64,000 nucleotides of DNA from Blastomussa wellsi. Lineage: Eukaryota > Cnidaria > Anthozoa > Scleractinia > Plerogyridae. The DNA lies in NCBI GenBank assembly GCA_947652115.1, contig OX393562.1:13393073-13457072 (forward strand), in the 5' to 3' direction. Positions 33,794 to 44,550 of the stretch are shown in pieces. The stretch's first letter is position 1; each line of letters starts with the position of its first letter. The notes beneath the pieces were generated by a model, which saw only the letters and a list, made by a program, of their open reading frames with translations, was not told the origin of the DNA and did no database searches. Position numbers and translations under genes: made by a program.

Positions 33794-34262
33794 CCTGAAC
33801 TATTTCTTTCTTTTGGGGCTTTTATGATTAAAGTGCTTTAAAAACTTGGCCGCACGCTTTTAGAGTTTTAAAACAGTCTATTTGATATTTGGGATCGTTT
33901 TACGTTACACATTTCAAAGGAAGACTTGATCCACAACACTTGCACCAAAAATTCTCCCAAGTTGCCTTGTCCAATTTTCTCTTGCTGCTCAATAAATCTA
34001 AGTTGCCCAAAATTTGGGGTGGCTGCAGCCCCCCCCCCCCCTCCCCCCAGGGAAAAATGTTTGGGCCTTTTGAACATGGTTTGTAAAAGGTACATGTAGC
34101 TCAAAGAGCCTACCACAGCCAACTTTTCTCAGTGTAAACAGGCTCTAAGCATCAGGGTCCGCTATGAAGACTAAACTCTGATCCAAGATATCTTGTTAAA
34201 CCACGGTGTAGAAAATAATTTTTAGTTGCTTGTTTTGTTGACTTCTTTAATTTTTTCTGTAG

Positions 34263-37200
34263 GTACATACCGACATCAGGACTGATGTATTATCGTCATA
34301 ACATTGCCTTATGGTAAGTTGATATATTTTTCATTTATTTATAAACTTTCTTCCCCGATGAAGCGCCCCTGTTCCGCAGCAGCTTCATTTTAAACACAAT
34401 AAACCCGAAGTAATTCCATCTTGTCGTCTTTCAGTCATCACGGCTACTCTTTAACGAAAGGGTGGCCTTGGTTGAGAGAGAGGAGGGGCGCTTAATCGAG
34501 GAAATGTACCCCATCCAATTTAATCTAATTTCGATTTCAAAGTCATTTATTGTTGTCAATAACAATAGGCCTTTTGCAACAAACGGTCACATGGTAAAAT
34601 ATCCGCCATGCTGGAGGACATCCAAACAAAGCGACCTCAGCCAGTCAAGCTTGACTTTTCTTTGTTTGGATGTCCCAGTGCGGGAATAATAATAAGCTTG
34701 CCCTTCAGCATGGCGGATTTTGTACCATGTGACCGTTTGTTGCAAAAGGCCTATTTGATGCATCGTCGTAGTAATCTTTTCTGAGTACAGACCGGGGGCC
34801 GGATGCAGAATTTGTTTTGCAAGCATGGCATATGTATTGATATGGCAAGGATATAAAAGTGAATCAGCTCTTCATCGGATCAACTTTGATCTTCGTCTTG
34901 AGTGAACGTCGGTAAACGTCGAGTACCTTCGAATTATAGCTAATTAATTTCGGACAATTTCTTTGTAACAGGCTATTTCCGAGTTCGCTTGAGCCTCTAT
35001 TTCAAGGCGAGTCTAAGTGCAAAGTCTTTGTAATGAAAATGAGTTTTCATTCATATGGAAAGCAAAACTAATTACCATGACAAAACTTTCGCACTTAGAC
35101 TAGCTTTGAATAGAGGCTCGAGGGAACTCGGAAATGGCCTATTTATACCTGTACATGTGTTGTACAGGAAAGCTGCTGTATCAAAATTCTAAATTTGTAT
35201 CTCATTTTAGTGATGTGATGTTTCAGTTTCGGTAGATTTCCACGATTTCATTTTCAGTTTCATGAGATTTTGATGATCGAGTCCAAAACGTGGAACTGGG
35301 AAAATAAACAAAGTTTTGATTTGAAAGTTGCTGATGTAGATGCGATCTGTGTTTTATAGTGGAAATTTATTTTTCCGTGGAACTGTATTAAATTTTACCC
35401 CTTTTGGCTGTTTTTTTATACATTGCTGTTTATGACTTAAAATTCCTCGCAAGGAAATTATTTTGTTAGCTATAGCAAAATTGAAACTATTACTGAGCAT
35501 GGCTTACGTTGTGACACCGAGAGAATGCATAAAAATTTAAGGTGGCTCAAAACAGTTTCCAGCACTTTCAAAGTCTTAGAATTTGATGGGTCGTTATAAC
35601 CACTCTTTATCAGTTGATGCTACAATCATGGTATCAAAAAACTGCCCAATCATTGGTGAACACGTTATTATCATTTTCGTGACATAATAGGTTACCATAG
35701 AAACAATATGACCTGCTAAAATACCCTTAATTTTAGCTTTAACTGCTAATAACTCGAGCTTCTGTGGAGGGGGTTCAGAGCCACCCTAACCTTTCGAAAA
35801 GGTAAGGTGGCTCTGTTTTTAGTTGGTCATATTGTTTCTATGGTAACCTATTATGTCACAAAACGATAACAACGTGTCCACCAATGATTTGGCAGTTTTG
35901 TAATACCATGATAAAGAGTGGTTATGATGACTCATCAGAATCTAAGACTTGGATATTACTGAAAACTGTTTTGAGCCACCTTAATTAAGGTGATTCCTCA
36001 GTATTGCATTGCGCATCCTTGCTGCGAAGAATTTTTCGCGCGATTAGAGCGTGCACATGAACAATATGGCGTCTTTCAATACGGATTTGGACAAGAGCGA
36101 GATAAATCGTCGTTTTTATCGTAAACAAGCACGGTGACCTACATTTTTGATGCAGAACTTTGGAGTATAAATGATCAACTTTAAGTTAAAAAAATAAAAA
36201 GAGAAATTTTGGGGTAGGAAAAATATATAGTTAAAACCTCTCAGAAGACCGTTAATCGAGGATGACAATTTTAGACCTGGGAAGAACGACTCGAGGGACG
36301 TTTTGAGTCGGTATCGTTTAAATTTGTCTAATTTTTCCATAAATTATATGTTACATTGTTTCATATAATCGAGACTTGCCTGCTATCAAGTTTTTTGTCA
36401 TGAATTCCGTTTATAATCTTTCCTTTCAGCTACCGCAAAATGTACCGTGAAACGATAAAATAGCGCGAGTGATTAGCATAAATGGGGTAAGATTGGCACA
36501 TCGTATCTCTTTTGTGTGCGAAACAGTGCTTGGAGGGGAACATTCATGGAAACTTTTTGTTGCTAATAATGGTTGATCGAATTCCGTAACCATATTTATC
36601 TTTCTTTGGAACTACCATTTCACTCTTTTAGACTAATTTTTCATGGATTGCTGTCTGCCACTGTTCATCGCGAGGAAATTTGTAAACTATAGCAAAATTG
36701 AAACTATTATTGAGCTCTGCTTACTTAGTGACACCCGAGAGAGAATGCGGCAAAGTTAAATAGACAACTCCTGCGATGGTAGAAGTTTGGAAGAGAATGA
36801 TATAGACTTTAAAGATGCAAGTCAGTTGTTTTAACTTTTTCTGTGAGATTTCGACCAGACTTTGTTACCAATAATGGTATGATCGGAATGTAAACAAAAA
36901 TGTTTACAACGAGAAAGGGGGATTCCCAGGAGCGCTCGTTTGCCGATCGACAGAGAACAAGGTTACTGCTGGAAATTCTTCATACGTGGAACAAAATATT
37001 CACCGTTTTCTCTGCCGTATCTATTTAAAACATTAGAATGAAGAAAGTTCTTGATACGTTTCGGATTAAAAAGAAATGTCAAAAGAAATGGAATCTATAA
37101 CATAATTTTATAATAGCTGACGTGCTATTTCAAGCTGACTCAAACCTCAAACTAATTCTGTTTTAAGAAGTACATTTTACTGTGGACAAGGAAGGAAAGG

Positions 37201-38225
37201 CGATAAAGTCGATAAAATTTAAGGTTCAGTTAATTTTGATACGAAGATTGGATTTATGAGGTAACTTTAAAGTGGTGGATTTGATAATTAAAACTGAAAA
37301 ATGGTGTTGAAATGAAGATAACTTTTTTCACATTATTTCTAGCAACGGCAAGAACAACGCCTGCTTAAAAATGAATTTAAATTTTACTTGCAAATCTCGC
37401 AATTATCGTTATGTATTCAGTGGTTTTATCACTTTAACACATAGATCAAGTAGAAAATATAAAGACAACGTTTGTGTTCAATCTGGAATACGAAAAATTT
37501 AGCCGTCGTTGTTCACGTTCTCCAAAATACTAAGAATTTGGTCATTTCACGTTGTTGTTTTGCAGAGAACGGCAAAGAAATTAATGTACAAAGAGTTATA
37601 ACGCACGTGCAGAGCTATTGTACTGCTCATCAAATCTTTTGTTTAGCGACGTTCTCGTCGACGATGCCGTCGTGGTTTGCTAACGTTCCCTAATATGATC
37701 TAGGCGGCAGTTCCCCTAATTGTTGGTCGAATAAAATTGTTATGTACAATTTGTCTAGTTTGTTACAGTTTTCCAGTACAACCAAGTTCACTTTGATGTT
37801 GTTTCCTCTGAATTATTGCTTTTCTTTGCTGACTTTGTTCGCCTTTATTCTAATTTGATCAAAGTCTATATTCTCATTGCATTATGAATACATTGACAGG
37901 TTTTGAGAATAACACAACTTATGCATTTAACTGGATGACCATTTGCCAATCCTGAATGTAATGACAAACTTCTACTCGAGAAAGCAATTTCCTATCATCG
38001 CTAATTCCTGACCGACAATCATGACAACGTAAATGCGCTTGAATAAATTAAGACATGTTTTCTGTTACATTCTTTCCTCTGATTTTAAAAGGTGCTTTTG
38101 TATTTTCTTTCAGTGGTTCAAGTGAAGAAGGGCAAAAAAGCAAGAACCTAACTGGAAGTCTGGAATTCAAGACAAAACAAGATAGTAAGAGTTTAATTCT
38201 AGAGGTAATATATGAATTAATTTAA
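34263..38225 (+). CDS. Putative 3' end of an unidentified plus-strand gene (two exons)
   Basis: Exon 34263-34313 (acceptor ctgtag, donor gtaagt) and exon 38114-38225 (acceptor tttctttcag) each have only one open frame. Those frames join in phase (two bases plus one) to about 54 residues ending in a stop at 38223. A polyadenylation signal AATAAA at 38938-38943 follows. I do not recognise the protein (begins YIPTSGLMYYRHN; SSEEGQKSKN follows the junction). Upstream exons were not found. A donor-like gtaata at 38205 leaves open that the second exon continues elsewhere. It may be non-coding RNA. Confidence 0.35.
34564..34755. repeat. Palindromic MITE AATAGGCCTTTTGCAAC
   Basis: A 192-bp near-perfect palindrome with ends AATAGGCCTTTTGCAACAAA and the inverse. 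The loop includes inverted 'atccaaacaaag' blocks. Confidence 0.85.
34968..35143. repeat. Palindromic MITE (gagcctctatt type)
   Basis: A 176-bp element with ends AACAGGCTATTTCCGAG and CTCGGAAATGGCCT(ATT), and inner inverted copies of 'gagcctctatt' and 'gtctaagtgc'. It resembles the neighbouring MITE at 34564 only in its AATAGGC end. Confidence 0.85.
35541..35980. repeat. TTAA-flanked palindromic element (GGTGGCTC family)
   Basis: A 440-bp element between TTAA at 35537-35540 and 35981-35984, with ends GGTGGCTCAAAACAG and CTGTTTTGAGCCACC. At its centre (about 35,770-35,815) another head-to-head pair of GGTGGCTC ends occurs, as if two half-elements were joined. Same family as 9346 and 15555. Confidence 0.8.
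35985..36130. repeat. End of a second TTAA repeat family (tattgcattgcgcatcc)
   Basis: Directly after the previous element, the sequence TTAAGGTGATTCCTCAG and then 'tattgcattgcgcatcc' matches, inverted, the end at about 55,080-55,153 (ggatgcgcaatgcaata ... ggggaatgaccTTAA), and is diverged at 40,197-40,350. The far end of the element was not located. Confidence 0.55.
36350..38113. other. AT-rich repeat-derived sequence
   Basis: No gene seen. Parts share words with the region 35,440-35,530 ('agcaaaattgaaactatta'), showing a local duplicated repeat. The short frame near 37,480 has no protein-like features. Confidence 0.4.
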
Positions 38226-38508
38226 TTTAGCCGCAGTTAACTTTCTTTTCTGCATATTCATGTAGATATGAACATATTTGTCAGGGTGAATTAGCAAAAG
38301 CCGAGAAGTAAAATGTTTAAGTAACTGGCGACTTTTACGATACCAGTAAACAAAATTTGGATTCATATCTAAGTCTCGCTGTCGAGAGTAAACGAAAGAA
38401 AGCATTGGTTTTAGTGTTCAATAAGATCCAATTATCTTGAATACAAAGAATTTTTCACGTTTTCACAGACTGAACGAATTACTTCCACAATAAGATAGCG
38501 TGATAGAT

Positions 38509-38551
38509 TATGCGATCAAAACATTAGTGAAAATCTTGTTTTGATCGCATA
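38509..38551 (+). other. 15-bp perfect hairpin in putative 3' UTR
   Basis: Stem TATGCGATCAAAACA (38509-38523) pairs with 38537-38551 across a 13-nt loop. It lies between the stop at 38223 and the polyadenylation signal at 38938. It could be an RNA structure or a small element relic. Confidence 0.6.
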
Positions 38552-38959
38552 TTTTATTGCGCCGTATTTTTGGCGGCAGCAATTCGCTTTCAGGCATTGA
38601 ACTGGAAAGTTCTTTAACTTGCCAAATACAAAGAAATTTTACTTGTTAGCTTGGGTTTACTATTTATAAATTTTTTTTTTACTGTTTTGAGTTTTCATTT
38701 AACAATTATTATTTCACTTAATCAGAATTGTATGATTTTACAACTTTTACAGCTTGTCAAGTAGCAGTATTCGCTTTTCCACATTTTTGTCTTAGTTTTT
38801 TTCTATTGATTGCTAATTTAGTTGTCGTTATTTCCACACTTAGTGTTATTTAAACATTGTATAATCATTGCTTGTAGCTTAACAACTACTTTGCTATAAT
38901 TGAAAACCTTGTAATTTGTTAATAACAGTTAAAATGAAATAAACACAATTATAACTATT

Positions 38960-39610
38960 TCTTTTGTTTGTGTTTTATTGAGCAAAGAAAAAATAAAAAT
39001 ACGCTTTTAACAAGTCGATTCAAAGCAATAAAATCTTTTACTTCTCTTTCTTTGGTCTTTACTTATACAAATAAAGTAAAAAAATAAAGCGCTTTTAAAA
39101 GGGGCCTGGAAACTAGTCAAAATGTAGGCTATCTCTAGTACTATATTTAGTCTATGTAGGGTTGCCGAAAAGAAAAAAAGTTCTGCGAGTTTGAACAGAG
39201 TCTAGTCAGAAATCAAAGGTATACTTTGACTTTTGATGGGACAAATCCGTTGCACAGTGCAAGAATTTTCCCGCCAAAAGACTTAGTATATTTTTGAATC
39301 AAAATCAGACACCATTCAAAAGCGCTGACTTTTTTCCAAGGACAATTTTCCCGCCAAAAGACTTGGTTTTTTTTTTCGACTTTTTCTAGGCCCCTTTTAA
39401 AAGCGCAACTTTACAGACAAAACGATACAATTTTCCCGCCAAAAGACTTGTTTTTTATTTCGAATTTTCCCTCAGTTCGTCTTGAAACCACCATCTTTCG
39501 AGGCCAAAACAATTTCCCGCCACGATACTAACTAAAGATTTATCGCTTTCGCTGCAAATCACATCCATGGCTAAACATTTTCTGGTCCAGAAAGCTATAA
39601 GCAGCCCCGC
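38960..39610. repeat. Convergent intergenic region with ~80-bp repeats bearing E2F-like sites
   Basis: The core TTTCCCGCC recurs at about 39267, 39347, 39432 and 39513, three times within 'attttcccgccaaaagactt', spaced roughly 80 bp. TTTCCCGCC matches the E2F/DP binding consensus. The intervening sequence is only loosely repeated. Poly(A)-signal-like words occur at both ends (AATAAA on plus at 38938; TTTATT on plus at 38973). Confidence 0.55.
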
Positions 39611-39630
39611 AACGAAGCATTTTATTTCAA

Positions 39631-42600
39631 TCAGGCTTTCTTCTTGATTCTTCTGGCGATGTCTTTGAACCTGGAAAAGAAACGATTAAGTCACATTAAT
39701 TGTAATGGTATCGAGTATTCTTTCTAAACATTTGATACTTTCATCATTCAACAACAAGTGAAGTTTATAATCATTCAAGATCACCCACACTCTCAGAAAA
39801 ACGTAGTAAAAGCTAAAACGAGAAAAACGATAAAGCTACGAACACCATACCGACAAACGTTACAAGCAATGAGTACATTTTGCCTGGCCTCACCGATCCA
39901 GAAGTTAGCAATGAAATTACTCTGCGATTCTACTTCCATGTACGCCAAAAACCATCTGCTTAACCCCTTTATCCCGGACGTGATTAAGATATCAATTCCT
40001 CAAACTTAGTTTCTTTGCATTCCCGTTAATATAATTTCTGAGAATTTGGCAGTGCATCAATACAATATTCCATAGACTAGTACTTTTCCTTCTTACTATC
40101 GATTACTACACCAGTTCGATTGTTTTACCAACTCTCCTTACTTATTGTCTCACATTCCTTGAACAATTTTCTCTGTTATCGTGTTTGATCTTTAGTTATT
40201 CCTTAACAACCCTTAACGTTGCATTGCACATCCTTGCTGCGCAGAATTTTACGCGTAATTAGTGACTGGCGACTTTTTCTTTACGGCTTGGCTTGAGAGG
40301 GAGACAAACAATAGTTACTTTTCTCGGAAACAAGTACGGTAACCTATCAATTTTTTTTCTCCAGGTTTGGATGTAGCGACGGATCACCCAATTAAAAATA
40401 CCATCCAGTTAAAAATAGTTTGATGGGCCAGTACTAGTATCTTAACTTAACCATGTGCTGCAACAGAAATGGTATCAAGCCAACACCCAATCATTGTTCA
40501 ACAAGGACGGTGTGGTTATTTTATTGACATAACTGGTTACCACAACAACAGTATAGCCCGTTAAAAATACCCTTAACACAACGCTTTGCGAAGTTAAAAC
40601 TAATTTTGTCAACAGAGCGGCTCAGAGCCACCTTAATTTTAAAAAAATACTTGCAGCCTTTTGTGCATTTTTGTATCATTTCTGAAACAGGAACTGACGA
40701 AGAGTGATAGTACTTATAACTCAAAGTACAAGAGCTGAAAATGCTGGAAATCGTTGTCAGCCACCTTAAACCGATATTGTACTGTATAACAAGTTGTTTG
40801 TCGTCAGATTGACATGATATTGACTTCCTTTCTATGCCATAAAATTATCTTAGTAAACGAGACAAAACGATCCATTTTCAATACGCATAAAAAATAAATC
40901 GAACACCATTCAGACAATGAAGTATTTCTTCAGTTTTAGATTTTAGAAGCTGATGACGTCACGTGAAAACGCTCTGTAGCCTTAGTGGCGAAAACAACAT
41001 CAAAAACGAAAACGCTATGAAAATCGCACCACAAGACATTACAAGTTCTGAATAAAATCTGCCTGGCCTCATCGACCTATGGCGGCAATTCAATTCAATT
41101 TGCGCTTATATTTAATCTTTTTTATCCCGTTCATTTCAGCCCCGATTAAAATATCAATTCCCCAAACTTTTTTCCATATAATATTCCCGCTAATGCACTT
41201 TCTGAGAATTTGAAATATCAACGAATCGATACAACATCCCACACTGATGCTTGTTTATCTTATACCCCATTCACACCAACAGCACATGTTTTATTAAATC
41301 AGGTTTAACAAAATAAAAATCAGCAACAGCAGAAGCGAATATATTGTACTTGATTCATTTTCTTTTAGTCCCCGTAGAAGGTTTGTTTTTCAAACCGAAA
41401 TATCGGGCAAATATATTGTACTTGTTTTAATGTGATTTTATTTCTGTTTAAATTTCTTCTCTTCACCGTGGAGATCAGTCTACCGTTTTTTGCATAGTAT
41501 CTTTTGATTTTAACTGATCCAGGTCTACAAAGATCCGGCACCATTCATATGGTTTGTCGTTGTGGTCTTGCCGATATTAGAAGATTTGTTTTACAAGACT
41601 CAGTACATTTTACATATGGTTCAAGTAGCCCCAACTTGCGCTTTCATTGCGCTAAATTTGAAGTCGTCAAAAATCGGTTAGCAACTTCTATGAGTGAAGA
41701 AAACAATTTTAAACCATGTTTAACTGAACAGCCTTTAAACGTGTTTTAGCTTTGATGTGAATGGGGTATTAGACTCTTACTACTGCTAAATCAAGGTCCG
41801 TCGATCTATCAATTCTGGGAGGCGCGATGGCCTAATGGTTAGTGCGTTGAGTTCTTAGGCAAGACACTTTACTCTCACTGTGCCTCTCTCCATCCAGGTG
41901 TATAAATGGGTACCGGCGAAATAATGCTGGTGGTAGCCCTGAAATGGACTAGCATCCCATCCAGGGATTACCTCCGCATGTTTGGGCCACAAGGCTCGAG
42001 GCTTGAACCCGATTCCTTCAATGTTCCGTCTGAGAATTTAGTGATCCATCAAGAGAACTTTCCAAAGCAATATGTTTATCCTTTAACGCACGGATCCTAG
42101 TTGCCTTACTGTTGTATGAAACCGGTGAGAGATTCCGTCATAGTCACAAGTCGAGTTAGTTTAGATTTTAACCCAAGTCAACGATGTTCTTCTGTTTGGC
42201 CCTCTTTAAGTGTGTTCTCCACTTTACCTAAACATAATTTTGACTTAAAAATAACACTGCCCCCAATATTCCATTGTATGACATCCGTTTAGTCGTAAGA
42301 TTGCCAAATTGACTCTCCGTGCTATGTCATAAAATTACCTTAGTAAACGAAACAAACTATCAACTAAAAACTGGTCTTATATTAACAGTTAAAGCCTCAG
42401 TTTCTTTACAAACGTTTGGAAATCGAATAACCATTATAAAATATCCGACAGTCGTCAAAGGCTATCTACTATTGGATTAACTGTTAAAAGTAACTGAAAT
42501 TGATAAACGTCCAAGAAAATTAAGGAAGCTCCATCGATTTCCCCTCCGCAGCGCACACAGGACATAATATTTGCGCTATGGTACTAAAACGTCTTCCTTT

Positions 42601-44550
42601 GTCCTAAGCAGGGCACGTGTTTGACGTTATTTTTGTGCTAAACAGGGACAGGGTTTCAAACTTCCAGCGGCCCCTATACCCAAACATGTGTCAAGTACCC
42701 CTACGGGGGCAATTGATATATGGGGGGGGGGGGCTACTTAATTTTGAGTTAGACTGGTTTTCGCATGCAAAGAAAATAATTCGACGAGACTAGAAAACAG
42801 AAAAATACATAGCTAAGCTGAATAACAGTGTTTCAATTTAAGTTAGCTTATTAACATTTCTTTAAGTAAAAAAAGGCAAACGTCTTTTGATCTAAGAAAT
42901 GAAGAAGAAAAGAGGCAACTTCTGTGTAATTAACGAGAGCTAAATCAGGACCAAGATTAAAAAAGGTATTGAATCGCTACGGAATACAGATATGAATCTA
43001 TATATGAAGCGTCACTAATTTACAAAGAGCTCTTAAGAGAGAATGGACGATTAAAGCTTAAATTTTGTAAAGTCGTGAAATAAATTGAGCGCCGGAAAAG
43101 TCTACTAGTTTCCGATTCAACGTTATTGAATAGTTTCTTAAATGGTTCATCTCATTTGACATTAGATCAGAACAAGGAATAGTTTTTTCAAGTGCAAAAA
43201 TTTGTTATTGAAAGTAAGCGTTTCATGAAAGGCGATTAACACTTTTGACCTCTTTTCAGCATCACTGTAATTGTCTTATGTTTTCTTTATTATTGTAAAA
43301 TTATTTAGAAGTGAGCCTCCTAGATGAGCAAAGTGCATGCTCTTTGGGCGAAATTCTTTAAATAAATATGTTTAAATAAAAAAAAGTCTACAAATATAGC
43401 TATGTTTTTGGTGATGACACTTATTGTTGTTTATGTGCCAACCAGAACCTAATTAGCTGTTGAAACAATGACTTCTTTTGTTCCGTGTTTGGAAAATTTG
43501 AATATCAAAAGAAATGTGACGTCAATGTTTGTAAACAAGAAATATCGCAATAATAATAAACGAAGTCGTTTGCCGTACCCAAGCAATATGCTGTACTTTG
43601 AAAAAAAAAAGAAAAAAAAACCGTAAAGCAAAAAAAAATTATGAAGAGCTCAGGTTTACAGAAATCAACTATAGTAATATGCCACCAATAAGGCGTAAAT
43701 TCACAAGACTGCATTCCAACAAATTGATTATGAAAAGCTCCTAGAGCCCCCTTATTTCATCATGATAAGAAAATTTGTCGTCGTCACCGTCTAACGAAAT
43801 ATGTGTTTCGTAAATGAAACTATTAAAAATGGAGACAATAATGCAGTTGAACTGGCAGTTGACACAAAAACCTGCTCGAAGAGACGGGTGCAGACGTTAA
43901 ATGCATTTATTTTTTGTCCCTTGTGCCAGCCATACCCCAAGTTTTACATGAGATTTGCTAGCTTCGTTTTGAAATTATCATCATGTTCCCATGGTCATCA
44001 TTAGGGGTATGAGGGACGAGGCTCAGAGTCACTTATCGAAGCTTTTAGTGTCGCTAGAAGAGGGATTGACTATGCGGCCACTGTGTTAATATACTAATAA
44101 AGGAAATAAAGAGTTTTACGCAAATGAAATTGTACTCACCTCCTGCTATGATTTAATATCTTCTCCAATCTGTTTTGAATTTTCTCCGTCTTTTTATTCC
44201 AAAAAATGACGTCGCAGATTCTGTTGGAAAGATAAATTAATACATTTTGCCTGCAATCGGAACGTACAAGATGTAATGAATAAACTGAGAAAATAAACAA
44301 CCCCAGGAAATTTTAAGAAATGTTTCCCAGACCAGCGTCATATCGTGCTTGTCTGATTCGAATCAATCAATTAATCAATCAATCAATCAGTCAGTCAGTC
44401 AGTAAGTGAATCAGGGTTGTCTAACACATAAACCTCAACTTTTTAGAGGGAAGGGGAAGGAAACTGTGCTCACCAATAATGCTTAACATTGCAGAGAAGT
44501 ATTTTCCATTCTTGTGGGAGTTGTTGCGTCGTGTGTGAAGACAAGCAGTA
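39631..44550 (-). CDS. Putative spliced minus-strand transcript, 3' exons
   Basis: Three segments with good splice signals: 44474-44550 (acceptor tttcag, donor gtgagc), 44140-44220 (acceptor ccaacag, donor gtgagt) and 39670 down to about 39610 (acceptor ttccag), followed by AATAAA near 39620. The last two join in one open frame ending IARRIKKKA and stop at 39631. However, joining the first to the second in that frame makes a TGA. The alternative frame through the first two ends at about 44,150 (KRRRKFKTDW). So either the upstream exon is a different one, or the last exon is 3' UTR, or the RNA is non-coding. Function unknown. Confidence 0.35.
40385..40768. repeat. Diverged GGTGGCTC/TTAA family fragments
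   Basis: 'gagccaccttaa' at about 40,625 and 'cagccaccttaa' at about 40,757, together with 'atggtatcaagcc' and 'ttgttcaacaag' blocks, match the TTAA-flanked family at 15555 and 35541. Ends are incomplete. Confidence 0.55.
40769..44139. other. Repeat-derived intron or intergenic region
   Basis: Apart from the SINE at 41817 and a poly-G run at about 42,722-42,734, no feature is supported. The stretch would be an intron if the minus-strand transcript above is real. Confidence 0.35.
41817..41972 (+). mobile_element. tRNA-derived SINE, internally deleted
   Basis: Has the A box (GGCCTAATGGTTAGTG), then jumps straight to the central domain (ttcttaggcaagacacttta ... ccaggtgtataaatggg), so the B box and about 50 bp are lost. 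It ends near 'agcatcccatccagg'. Confidence 0.8.

Larger units (their letters stand above)
30720..34262. other. Intergenic region with tRNA gene and repeats
   Basis: AT-rich. Contains a TIR element (31023-31398), the tRNA-Met gene (31923-32009) and a palindromic MITE (33652-33793). A C-rich tract is at about 34,030-34,048. No protein-coding exon is firmly supported; upstream exons of the plus-strand transcript ending near 38.95 kb might lie here. Confidence 0.45.

Noticed and set aside
38114..38150. Homeodomain helix-3-like reading WFK*RRAK
   Set aside because: One frame resembles WFKNRRAK with a stop at the Asn, but the other frame is open and joins in phase with an upstream exon, and no homeodomain N-terminal half is nearby. 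Chance similarity.
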